A stretch of 64,000 nucleotides of DNA. It comes from Harmonia axyridis. Its lineage: Eukaryota; Arthropoda; Insecta; Coleoptera; Coccinellidae. Under the pieces are notes generated by a model. That model was not told where the DNA came from. It did no database searches and saw only the letters and a list, made by a program, of their open reading frames with translations. The stretch's first letter is position 1; the number at the start of each line of letters is the position of its first letter. Of the stretch, positions 46,579-57,313 are shown in pieces. A program made the position numbers and the translations under genes. The stretch is taken from assembly GCF_914767665.1 (NCBI RefSeq), contig NC_059508.1, positions 558,001-622,000 of the forward strand. The letters are read 5' to 3'.

Positions 46579-47820
46579 AGGCCAATTGAAAACTCCCTGG
46601 TCTACCATAGTAAAACAATTTTTTTTGGCAAAATTCGATTTTATAAATCAACATAGTTGGCTTCGAGGGCGATACAGCGATTATAGCTATCTTCCAACTT
46701 TTCGATACCACTTTTGTACTACGATTTGCCTTTCGCTTCAAAATAGGCCTCAGTTTCGGCGATTACTTCTTCATTGGCGCTAAATTTCTCTCCATCGAGC
46801 ATTCTTTTGAGTTCTGAGAAGAGGAAAAAGTCACTGAGAGCCAGATCTGGTGAATCCGGTGGATGTAGAAGCAATTCGAGGCCCAATTCATGCAATTTTG
46901 CCATTGTTTTAGTGGATTTGTGACACAGCGCATTGTCTTGATGAAACAGCACCTTTTTTTCCTTCAAATGGGGCCGTTTTTTAACGATTCCATCCTTTAA
47001 ACGATCCAAAAATGCTACATAATAATCGCTGTTGATGGTCTGGTCCTCTTGGAGGTAATCAATGAATATTATACCTTACGAATCCCAGAATGCTGATGCC
47101 ATAACCTTGCCAGCTGACTGTTGCATCTTTCTACTCTTTGGAGTTGGTTCATCGTGTGCAGTCCACTCAGCTGACTGTCCATTGGACTCCGGAGTGAAAT
47201 GATGGAGCCATGTTTCATCCATTGTCCCATATCGACGCAAAAATTCAGGTTTATTACACTCAAACAGCTTCAAAAACTGCTCAGAATCATTAACACCTTG
47301 TTGCTTTTGATTTATTGTGAGCTTGCGCGGCACCCAATTTTGCACACAGCTTTCTCATGTACCAATATTCGTGAATGATATAATGTACACGTTCAGATGA
47401 TATCTTCACAATGTCTGCTATCTCGATCAACTTCACTTTACGGTCATTCAAAATTATTTTGTGAACTTCTTTGATTTTTTCGTGGGTAACAGCCTATTTT
47501 GGGCGTCCACTGCGTTTGTCGTCTTCGGTGCTCATTTCACCATGTTAAAACTTAGCATTCCAAGCAATGATGGTTGATTTTCCTGGTGCAGACCCCGGAA
47601 ACTCTTCATCAAGCCTAGATTTTGCTTCAACCGTATTTTTCCCTTCAAAAAGCTATATTTCACCAGCACACGAAATTCTTTCTTCCATCTCTTTTCAAAT
47701 ATCAAAAGTAGCTACACTCACAACGCAATATCTCACAAACTAATAGTCGGACTGATGTCAAATTTTGATACGTGTCGTTTGAAGGTTGGTGCATCACACC
47801 GGGGTCGTTTCAATTGGCCT
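46579..47820 (-). mobile_element. Near full-length mariner element, inactive
   Basis: About 1.24 kb from AGGCCAATTGAAAACTCCC to the inverted TTTCAATTGGCCT, with AT-rich borders that would fit a TA target duplication. It contains the whole length of a mariner transposase gene on the minus strand, although that gene is broken. It is the longest of at least eight relatives in the window and serves as the reference for the truncated and rearranged copies. Confidence 0.93.
46641..47688 (-). pseudogene. Mariner transposase pseudogene
   Basis: The gene spans about 1048 bases (a family gene is about 345 codons). Blocks from the N-terminus: EEFPGSAPGKSTIIAW, EMSTEDDKRSGRPK, KLIEIADIVKIS (helix-turn-helix region), then HEYWYMRKLCAK. 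In the catalytic half are VLFHQDNALCHKS and PDSPDLALSDFFLF (the second and third Asp of the D,D34D triad) and FSELKRMLDGEKFSA. In-frame stops after RSGRPK and early in the N-terminus, plus frame changes near 47000-47080 and 47345, disable it. Confidence 0.93.
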
Positions 47821-47825
47821 AATAT

Positions 47826-48221
47826 TACCCTGTGTATCTCAAAAACTTCATAGCAAAGCCAATACTACATTATAATAGTGTACCTCCTTGAACTTAGAGT
47901 AATGACAAAAAATTGGAAAATTCTACGAAAGACTTTTTCAATTACAGAGTGAATGATAAACTAAACGAATTCCATTTTAAATAATGTTTGACTCACTCCG
48001 TATCTAGCAATAATTTCATTAAAAACCATTACTAAATTATTACCTTATGGGTAAGCAATACTACAAATAAATGCCGTTTTCTAACTTCTACACCCTGTAT
48101 CTCGAAAATAAGTCATACGATTGAGTCCTATAGACTTTCTTCTCCAGGAGGTCATATTCTACAAAATACGAAATATTCAGAAAAATAAAGCGGTGACAAT
48201 TTTTCCATTAGGTTGCTGATC
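47826..48221. repeat. Fold-back element, family A, copy 2
   Basis: Inverted relative of 4621-5135. TACACCCTGTATCTCGAAAA (about 48090) and CTTATGGGTAAGCAATAC (about 48043) match that copy's arms, and TTTTTCTGAAT and TTTTCCATTAGG match its flank in reverse. It starts right at the end of the mariner copy with TACCCTGTGTATCTC. Confidence 0.7.
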
Positions 48222-48479
48222 GGTTCTTTCATATGCAATTTCGAACCGTTATCATAAAATAATCAATCAATACTGCATTGCCACGAAAACATAGCATACG
48301 TGATACACACATTAAAACCTCATTTATCACTCATTTTTTTCAAGAAAAAGAAAATCCATGGAAAATACCCATTACAATCTTGGAAGGTTTGATTTTTCCC
48401 CTTTCTATTAGGGGTTTCCAATATATATTATAATGGCAACACTGCGTTTTTTTTTTAATCACTTATGTCATTCTTCTCC
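48222..48479. other. Intergenic spacer, nothing recognised
   Basis: AT-rich spacer between repeats, no supported feature. Confidence 0.4.
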
Positions 48480-48640
48480 AGTAGGTCATTTAATCATGGT
48501 GAAATACTCTCAACATCATGTAGAATTTGTTTAATTGTTTGATAAAAATCAGTGGTCGTTAGTAACTACTGAAAGAAATTCAAGAAGAAATTGAATGATC
48601 CAAGAGTGCCAGTACAACGAATAAATGCATTCATATGAAA
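48480..48640 (+). pseudogene. Possible transposase helix-turn-helix remnant
   Basis: Frames with one shift read MVKYSQHHVEFV, then FKKKLNDPRVPVQRINAFI. This resembles N-terminal DNA-binding regions of insect transposases (FRRRF.N.RVP.R.TI..W...F). Stops are present and no catalytic part was found downstream. Confidence 0.4.
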
Positions 48641-48646
48641 AAAATT

Positions 48647-48740
48647 TTGATGTGATAGAAACAAGTGTTCTCTTACACTTGTTGCTATCACATCAATATT
48701 CGATCGATAAATTTGGGTTTTCTACCCAAATTCATCGATC
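48647..48740. repeat. Two adjacent strong hairpins
   Basis: Hairpin 1 (48647-48696): TTGATGTGATAGAAACAAGT faces ACTTGTTGCTATCACATCAA, with 22-bp arms, one bulged or mismatched position and a short loop. Hairpin 2 (48702-48740): GATCGATAAATTTGGGT faces ACCCAAATTCATCGATC with a 5-base TTTCT loop and one mismatch. They are five bases apart. They could be small-RNA precursors, recombination sites or a transposon end. Confidence 0.75.
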
Positions 48741-50451
48741 CAGGTCATTCTCAAGAATTAAATTCAGCTTATACAACAACAAGAAGGATTTAAGTAGAAG
48801 ATTTTAGTTTGTAACCTCACAAAAGTCAACTGGTTCAAGAACTGAAGCCTCGTTTACTTTTTGATTTTGCTCTTGAACAACTTGAAAATGATGAAAAATG
48901 TTTCGAGATGTTTCGAGTGATAAAATACAAACAAAAACATCCCGATGAAGTCCCTCTTGTGGTATCCAAGAAAGCGATCGACGCATGAATGAACGCGTGC
49001 TCAAAAGCTCCAGACATTACATTAGCGCTTTCCTGATTCGTTTATAGCGCATTTGAAAATCTCGTTTGCGAAAACATTGTTTTCTCGGGAAGGTTACGAA
49101 ACCTCGTCAAAACAAACATTTCTCATTATGCGTACACGTATTATTCCATGTTCCAGAAAGAAAAAAAGTTGAATAAATATTTCCTTCGCACCTCATTGTT
49201 GGATTTATTTGCGAAAAAAGACTGCTGATCGTTGAATGTAAGAGTTTTATGATCGCTATATGTTGGCTAGACATTACTTGTTTGTTCTTTGCGACCGACC
49301 TTCATCATCAAAGTGCATCGTACCGGTCCAGGGTCTCTGTCTATTATAAATTCTCCATCTCCCTTTGAACATCCAAAAGATCTTCGGATGATCCAATAGA
49401 TAACTTCAGTTCGTAATGAATATGCATTCAACGCTAGTCTGCACTGCTGGTTTTTTTTTCTGTGAATATAAGTTGTTGTTTGGGTTCATTACTGGAAATA
49501 ATAAATATTACAGAAATTCTTCAAATGTCTCCACTTTCGATATATCTCGAAATAACTCTTCATCATAATAAATATCTAGAGAAACTACTTCAATCAAAAG
49601 AGAAAATTAAGTTGTAAAAACTACAATTCAAGAAAAAGTTAATTAATCGAATAAGAAATTGAACAAAAACTTGACTATGTTATGAAATTTCATATTAACA
49701 CCATTTTTCTATACGGGTTCTTATATTTCAAAAACTTATCAAATACAGAATTTGCTAGAGATCAATCATGTTAATATTTCATTGGATTTCAAAAACGAAA
49801 CAAATGATTAAATAAAAACAGGCCTTACTAGTTTTGGGCCATTTTGATCACATTAGACTAATGAGAAAATATTTAATTAACATACCTACTTATCCATTTC
49901 TTAGGGCAGATCTAAATAATAGATTATTTGTTTCAAACAAACAATAACAACGTCATAAATTCCGACTGAAATGATCATCGAAAAGTTCTAATTTTTCTCC
50001 GCCCGAGGGAAAAGTAGTTTGCTATGGAAACAATTAATCGGTTATCATGAACAAGAATGAATAATTCTGATGCAAACCTCATTTTTATTCACCAAAGTTA
50101 TATTAAATCTACAATTAATATATAGTTAATATTGCATTCTGGAAATTGAAACCATGTAGTAATGGACGGTTAGAATTATGTTCAAAAGTTGATGGCTCAA
50201 TGTGGTCAAATTTGTGGAAAAGAAAACCTATTCGATATATTGTTGTATACCCAACCTGTAACTGTAATGATAAGCTCCATAAAAATCTTTAGTCAAGATC
50301 ACATCTTATCTTTTTTACTTATCTGAAATTTGGCAGGACATGTTAATAATTTTGGAACAAAATTGCAGGTAATATTAATTATCAGATATTCTGATGCATG
50401 CAGAAGAATCGAGTTGAGCAGTATGACTATAAATAATCATCTGCCTATCAC
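48741..50451. other. Intergenic, nothing recognised
   Basis: Frames of 60-66 codons at 48804-49017 overlap in two phases with no domain. A TATAAA-like sequence at about 49347 lies in a GC-richer patch, but no gene follows it. Confidence 0.45.
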
Positions 50452-50691
50452 CTAGCAAATGAAGGAGAAGATATAATATCCTTGAAATGACATGGAGGAT
50501 GGAAGAGCTTTTCTGTTGCTGAAATCTATGTAGAAGCTTCAGCACAGAAAAAACTGGATAGTGCTGAAATCTTGGCTAGCTATATTCCTGCATCGAGTAG
50601 TCAAAATTTGATCGTTCCCATTATAAATACAATTGGCAAAGGTAATACAAACGTAACCAATTCAATCAATCCTCAAATTATTATAGCATGA
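50452..50691 (+). pseudogene. Crypton-type tyrosine recombinase C-terminus
   Basis: An 80-codon frame with one internal TGA: LANEGEDIISLK, stop, HGGWKSFSVAEIYVEASAQK, then a low-complexity tail. HGGWKS..VAE.YIE.S is the C-terminal catalytic box of Crypton-like tyrosine recombinases. The His/Trp box is present, and the Tyr of IYVE is the nucleophile. The TGA sits where these proteins usually have Arg or Lys (a CGA to TGA change would explain it). The upstream catalytic Arg region was not found. Confidence 0.7.
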
Positions 50692-52154
50692 ATAGAATAT
50701 AATAAAAATCTCATTTACTTTCATAGAATCACATATTAGCACATTACATTTGCAGTATTTCTTTTTTAATTATCAAAACTATAAGTTCATAATGCCTTAA
50801 TATTTTTCATGAGAATAGTAATTCCCTGAATCATTTATTCTGAACACTAATGATATTAATGCCAAAATTCTTAGGTTGGTTATCTTACAATATATTTCAT
50901 CAATGCTTTTCAATAACTTAACAAATAAAATGCTACCTGGTTCATATTGTAACCAAAATCTATAGGTAAATCAACATCAATTTTATTCTATAATCTCCGA
51001 TTGAAATAGAAATTAAATCGAATTGAAATTAAATTCAAACAGTTAAAATAATATTAGATCATACTTCAGATGATTGTGAGAGCCATAGACTGCACCATGC
51101 ATTTGACAATTTTAATTTCAGATCAGAAAAACAGTTCGACATCTTTTATGGTACACGTGACACAATGAGTACGTGAAGTGAATGATTTTAACTGTTACCG
51201 AAATGTGCATTTCAAGACCCATGAAATTGGAGAGATCAGGTGACACCATCGAAAATTAATTTCCACTTCCTATTATTATCCAGAATAGCTTTTATATCTG
51301 TTTTACCTACTCTAGTTTTTCACTAATTATGAGCGTCCACTTCCGATATTAATTCAATTCAGCGAACTAACAAGAGGAAGTGAATAGATTTCTTAATAAT
51401 ATAGCAATAGCTTCTATTCAATGTTTGAGCTTGAGTGAAGTAGCCAAAAATAATACTGATATGATTAATTCTACACGTGTTTCAATAGGATAACCAGAAA
51501 CTTCGGAAAAACCTTCTAACCGTTATTATAGTTACTCAGTTTACCAGCAAAGTGACAAAAACAGTATTACGTGATATTTTCAGCGCAATGACATAAGCAC
51601 TTTTTCGGAACATTGATCTCCCTTTTGATATAAGACATCACATGTTGGCAGCAAATCATGAGAGAAGAACATTCAAGTTTGTCAATTTCGTATGAGTTAT
51701 TCATGAATTACATAACATTTCTGTGATTTTTTTAGCAATTTTTCAATATATATTCGGAAACTGTTGGGATTGCAGAATGTTATTATCCATTTGGATCATT
51801 GGTTTTGCAAATACGTCCAAATTTCGTTTTATTTGTATATCAAAAAATGTGTTTCGCGCATACATTGAGATAATATTAGCATCAAGATTATTTTTAGATT
51901 TATTTGCAAAATTCGATTCGTATATTGGGTGCATCGGCCTGCACTAGTGGACTGTGGGGCCCAAATCAGGAGTCCAAAACTTGTGGATGCACCACCACCT
52001 CATCATCAAAATTCGAGTCAAAATCTTCTCGAAGTTGAAAAACAAAATTAATCTCGTTAATATTTTAGGAATCGGTAGATGAAATGTTGATTTCGTCTTC
52101 CAAGAATCCAAATAGATAAATTAAAAAATCTAAAGTTCCATTTGTGCCGGACTG
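50692..52154. other. Intergenic, nothing recognised
   Basis: AT-rich. Opposing 63-74 codon frames at 51723-51947 are mutual shadows. Confidence 0.5.
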
Positions 52155-52808
52155 TATTCGGGGTGATTCACCGGGATGGCCTATTAGACGTTTATCGAAA
52201 ACCAATTATCATTTTGAGATGAAAATTTGCATGATGGGGTTTGGGACAATGATTTTTCCCCCTAAAATATTTTCAGATCTCTACAACTTCCAGTTATACC
52301 AGAAACAGACTACTACTTCATTATTTCAAATGGCACACCCAGTATATTATTGCATCATAAGGTAGCTTTTTTTGACGACAAATTCGGCAATATGTCATAC
52401 CTTGAGTTATTGGGATTCTTATAAAAAAATGGGGGCGATGAGGACTAAAATTTTATTGAATATTCCTGTAGAAAAAGCTTTTTTAGAAGTTTTCTTTCTT
52501 TTTCCTCATCGCCCCCTTTTTTTGCTAGAATCCCATTCATGAACCCTTGAGTTTCTACCCAAGGTGTGGCATATTGCCGCAATTTTCATCAAAAAAGCTA
52601 TCTAATGATTCAATGATATACTGGGTGTGCCATTTGAAATTAGGAAGTAGTAGTCTGTTTTCGGTATAACCGGAAGTTGTAGAGATCTGAAATTATTTAG
52701 AGAAGAGAGATCATTGTCTTGAACCCCAATATGCAAATTTTCAGATTAAAATTATAATTAGTTTTCCATTAACGTCTAATAGGCCATCCCAGTGAATCAC
52801 CCTGTATA
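52155..52808. repeat. Fold-back element, family C, copy 2
   Basis: The left end GGTGATTCACCGGGATGGCCTATTAGACG mirrors CGTCTAATAGGCCATCCCAGTGAATCACCCTGTATA. It matches copy 1 at 44970-45676 along both arms (for example CAACTTCCAGTTATACCAG and its mirror) but with a shorter, different centre. It is non-coding. Confidence 0.9.
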
Positions 52809-53639
52809 TTGAGGAGCTATGCTTTTCGTGTGACTCGATTACTTCTCAGAATCGCTCCATCGACTAAATTCAGCCAATCAATGCGCGTTTCTGAGTATTT
52901 TTCCGTCGTTTCCCTTGAGAAGAAGTGGCAGATTCTTTTCTCGCGAAAAGAGAAAAAATCGAATCGTTCCATTGAAAATGCACGTGATTGTTCGAATACT
53001 GCGCTTCTATTTAAAGTGGTAACGTCCTAAACTCAAAAATAATTCGAGTCTTTGTTTCAGAGTGCAGTAAGTTGTTTATTAACTATATTTGTCTGGCCTT
53101 GGCTGGTGAAGGTTTTGGCGCGGCCGTTCAACTGAACTGGCGACCTTTCCTTTCTGCAGTCAATGGTCTCTCTCTCCCCCTGCCGCCTCTAACAGAGGGG
53201 CGGCAGCCGGGCAAAAAATACCACCTAGACTACCCCCAATCGTATTACCTAATGTCGTTGTACCGTACGGAATCACAACCGATATAACTACGCGATAAAT
53301 TGATCCTATGCAACTGCCCTTTTTTGTTAGCCATGTCCCTTTTGACCAGCGGATTTGTTTCTCGACTAGTTGAAGGAACATGATTCGAGTGTAGCAGAGG
53401 CTTTTACTTGCTTTTTTTTTCATTTCTATGCATGTAATTTTTTCAAGGGCCATCTAACAGTTATTTCACAAAAAAATTCAATTTTCTGAAAACAAATCCG
53501 AAATGGAAACTTTCTTATCATATGCCAACTCAGAAAAAACATGACTCGAGTCAACTCGAGTTGAAATTTTCAGGTAACTCGAATTGAATTAGAGTTACAC
53601 AATTCAAGTTGATAGAAAATTTGGGGCATATTAGTAAAC
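52809..53639. other. GC-richer patch, possible LTR relic
   Basis: A TATTTAAA-like box (about 53008), then TTGTTTATTAAC, then TGGCGACC (53138-53145), which looks like the tRNA primer site that follows an LTR in Ty3-type elements. A GC-rich hairpin (CTGCCGCCTCT against AGAGGGGCGGCAG, 53180-53206) follows. No gag or pol could be read. The minus-strand frame at 53160-53453 is unrecognised. Confidence 0.25.
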
Positions 53640-53900
53640 ATTGAATCTCAAATTTTCTGGATCGAAATTCGGCTGATCATGGACCGTGAATCTGAACTCT
53701 GCTGACCGATCCTCCGTAGAAGCCACAGTTTGAGAGAAATTTGAATTCGAAATTTTGGAAAAAAACCGTAAAAATTGAATCGCTATAAAAAAAAACCGCT
53801 ATATCTTCTAAAATATTCTTTTCAAGGTCCAGTTTTGGAAATTTCGACCAAAATTTGTCGATATAAAAATTTGTTTTGAGTTCTATTTGACTAATTATTA
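53640..53900 (+). repeat. Third, diverged copy of the repeat at 154-943
   Basis: GGATCGAAATTCGGCTGATCA, ACCGATCCTCCGTAGA, AATTTGAATTCGAAATTTTGG and CGCTATATCTTCTAAAATATTC correspond in order to the second unit at 580-740. No coding potential. Confidence 0.65.
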
Positions 53901-53930
53901 TTGTAATACCACCTATTATGAATGTTAATA

Positions 53931-54874
53931 TGTACCGAGTTTTTCACCATATTTTGACCCCCCCTTTAACTTTGTTACTAGAAGAGGTACAAACTAATGT
54001 TTTTTACGAAAGTTTCACGAAATCGACTAGTGTTTTTTAAAATGATTCCACAAAACGAAATATATACAGAGTGGCCAACATATTGATAGCAACTTCATTT
54101 TTTCAAATGGAACACCCTGTATATTTTTCTATATTTGACTAGCTCTTTTTCCCCTGATTTCGAATATATAACATATGTTTGGCCTATCTCTCTTATTCTG
54201 AGTACAACAGAGTTTCAAATTTTAAGAACCACCTGGCTGCTCAGTAATCAGTTTTCAAGTGGTAGGCTGCGATAACTCAGAATGCCCTTTTTTGAGTTAT
54301 CTCGTTGGCAACGATATATAACATACGTTTGTCATTAAATAAAACTATTCATCGAATATGCACTACACAGAAGCGGAAAAATTTGAAATATTTTCGCTAT
54401 GTATAGAACAATAAAAATAAGAAAGCTACAAGGAGAGAATATATGGAGTTGCATCCAAATCATCGAATTCCAATTTATAGTGAAAAACGTCATATCGTTG
54501 CCAACGAGATAACTCAAAAAAGGGCATTTTGAGTTATCGCAGCCTTCCACTTGAAAACTGATTACTCAACTTGCCAGGTGGTTCTTAAAATTTGAAACTC
54601 TGTGGTACTCAGAATAAGAGAAATAGGCCAAAAATATATATTCGAAATCAGGGAAAAAAAGAGCTAGTCAAATATAGAAAAATATACAGGGTGTTCCATT
54701 TGAAAAAATGAAGTTGCTATCAATATGTTGCTCACCCTATATACATTTCGTTTTGTGAAATCATTTTAAAGAACATTAGTCGATTTCGTGAAACTTTTGT
54801 AGAAAACATTTTTTTTTCCTATTTTATTAACAAAGTTAAAGGGGGGGTCAAATTATAGTGGAAAACCCGGTACA
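53931..54874. repeat. 944-bp fold-back element, family D
   Basis: Starts TGTACCGAGTTTTTCACCAT and ends with the mirror ATAGTGGAAAACCCGGTACA. Arms of nearly 400 bases include GACCCCCCCTTTAACTTTGT, GGAACACCCTGTATATTTTTC, CTGATTTCGAATATATAACATATG, AACCACCTGG and GAGTTATCTCGTTGGCAACGATAT, each with its inverted partner. Only about 170 central bases are unpaired. No transposase frame is present. Confidence 0.93.
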
Positions 54875-55651
54875 TTGAATTCTTCTTTTGATATTCCCCA
54901 ACTTCCTTTTCGATCAATAGGAAATTCTCTGCTATTTCTAAGAAAATTGTGTCGTAACGAAAACTATCTACACCGTAGAAATTCACATAGCTCGTTCCAA
55001 AAGAAGTAAGACGGTTGAAGTCAAAAATATCTCAATAATATTCCGAAAGATTGATAATCACAATAATCAAAGTCCAACAAACAAAACAGAATTGTGAATT
55101 CCCTTGTTTCCATTGTGTAAGATTTTTATTTAGATCCGACGTAGGACCTGAAGTTGCATCCACACTCTGCTGTAGACTTGATACCGAAGTTACCAAGGTG
55201 ATTAACTTGCATAAAGAAATTCGCAATACTTATGTATTTATAGCTGCGACCGAAAAAAAAAAAACGAACAAACATGCATCGTTCTGCAGGAGAAATGAAC
55301 TGATGTTTCAAGGGAGACCTTGGAATAGGCTGTTTCAGAAGTCAAATGTGCAATTCATGTTGTTTTCCATTCATATTTATTTTGGAATTTTGAGCCGCAA
55401 CAGATCAATGACCATCGCAATTTGGTTTGAATTCCTTTGTGTTGCGTCCTGCTGAATATTAATCGAATCAATGATAATAAGCGAAGAAATTCTCGGAATT
55501 ATTGTGAGGTTATATTTTCAGGACTTTCCTTATACCGTTACACCAAACTTATTAGTCAAATACGAATATGAAATTAAAAATCATGGAATCTGTAACACGA
55601 TAATTAATTTCTGATTAAAAGATTAACAATTTGAAAATTCAAATGACTATT
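54875..55651. other. Intergenic, nothing recognised
   Basis: A 134-codon frame (55051-55455) and its minus-strand shadow have no recognisable domain. Codon composition looks like chance AT-rich sequence. Confidence 0.45.
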
Positions 55652-56199
55652 AGGCCAATTGAAAAGTTCCCGGTCTGATGCTCAGATGGCGGTGCTAGTA
55701 CTAAATCCATATGATTTTTAGTTAGTATCGACCTTCAAACGATACGTGTCAAAATTTGACAGCAGTCCGACCATTAACTTATTAGATATTGCGTTGTGAG
55801 TAGAGCTACTTTTGTTATTCGAAAAAAGATGAAAAAAAAAGAATTTCGTGTGCTGATAAAATATTGCTGTGTCCCCGAATTTCCTGGTGAAGACCCCGGA
55901 AACTCTTCATCAAGCCGAAGATTTTGTTTCAACTGTATTTTTTCCCCAATTTTGTATATGGTTGGTAGTTTTGGTATTCTTGCTTCAACTCTATTTTTTC
56001 CCTCCAAAAAGCAATATTTCATCAGCACACGAAATTATTTTTTTTTCATCTTTCTTCCAATAACATAAAACGCAATATCTCACAAACTAATGGTCGGACT
56101 GCTGTCAAATTTTGACACGTATCGTCTGGAGGTTGGTACTAACTAAAAAACATATGGATTTAATACTAGGATACCAGGGACTGACTTTTCAATTGGCCT
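55652..56199. mobile_element. Self-inverted mariner derivative
   Basis: Both ends derive from the same, transposase 5' end of the mariner family. AGGCCAATTGAAAAGTTCCC runs inward to about 55865, and its inverted counterpart runs from about 55990 to the end TTTCAATTGGCCT. Both arms contain GACACGTATCGT or its mirror, and CATATGGATTTAATACTA or its mirror. The start of the transposase (with GEDPGNSSSS instead of GSAPGKS) lies between them. A 50-70 base local duplication around TTCAACTCTATTTTTTCCC sits near 55930-55990. Confidence 0.88.
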
Positions 56200-57085
56200 G
56201 ATATGTAATCCTCATATTTTTGGCATTCAAAACAACAGTTTAATATTTAAAATGATGGTGGATTTTTTTTATATGGAGAGAAGCCTAAGTGTGGATAAAA
56301 AACCTCTTCATTTTCTTCTAGAAGCGGTTTCAATCCTTAGAATTTTACCACTGTATGGAGACCTTTAACATCCAATGGAATATCATGTGGAACATTGTGA
56401 ATTGTTGTGAAAAATGTTTAAATTTATCTCGCTGAATAAAAAAACCTTCGTATCGTTGATCTCACAATCAGCACGACAAATTTCGTAACCAAGGCAAACA
56501 AAAATGCACTCCATCAAATATGTGAACTCAGATTATTATTACTAATCTGTTGCAGAAGCAGGGTCGTTGTCTGTTTGATAAATAGTTATCCAACCAAGGT
56601 CGTTTGCATCGTCAGATAGGTTGGGGCCATAAGATGCTGCTGCATTTTCAATGCCATCGAATTTTTAGGGCTATTTCACACTGCTCGAGAATGAACTCCT
56701 TGCGAATAGGTTTAATGCGATTCTGGCGATTGATAAAAGTGAAGATATTGAAATAATTGTTTAATCTATTTCTGGCGCAATACTAGTTTCTTAGTAATCA
56801 ATTTCAAGTATTATTGTGTCTGACAATAGATCTCGATTTCATTGATGAATTATTGGAAATTAAAGATTTTCCGTTTCATTTATTCTATATTTATTATGTA
56901 TTGAAGTCATTCTAAGGAAGGACATTTTTTTTATCATTTATCTCATCGAGTATTTATCAATATTATACAGATTTGATTCAACCATTAGATTATAATATAA
57001 AGTAAGCATGATGAAGGCTTTTGTTTTCAATGCCAAATTGAAATATTGAAAATCTGAGTTTTAAAAGTTACAGGAATCTCTGTTT
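56200..57085. other. Intergenic, nothing recognised
   Basis: AT-rich with no supported feature. Confidence 0.5.
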
Positions 57086-57313
57086 CAAGGGCGTAGATCT
57101 TTTTTTTCTTGCGGAGTCTGAATTAGAGTTACGAAGGAAATTCCTTGGATAATTTATAAAATCAAATAGCCCATAAATATGAGCCCGCAAACGCTTTGTT
57201 TTCGAGATATAGGGTGTTTCTTGTAGTCCTACTTTTTTGTGATGCTTAACCAGTTTATCGAATCTTTATTAATCTTCGCTACAGAGTTGATAAATAAGTA
57301 CCAAAACTTATAA
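57086..57313 (-). repeat. Interspersed repeat, 'CAAGAAACACCCTGTAT' family, inverted
   Basis: Reverse-complement relative of 16733-17116: GGGCGTAGATCTTTTTTTTC, GAGCCCGCAAACGCTTTGTTT, AGGGTGTTTCTTGTAGTCC, CGAATCTTTATTAAT and AAGTACCAAAACTTA. About 150 bases of the other copy's interior are missing here. Confidence 0.8.

Noticed and set aside
51723..51947. Overlapping frames on both strands
   Set aside because: Mutually antisense, rich in Phe/Ile/Asn codons, no domain. Chance open frames in AT-rich DNA.
55051..55455. 134-codon plus-strand frame
   Set aside because: No domain, overlapping frame on the other strand, composition like random AT-rich DNA.
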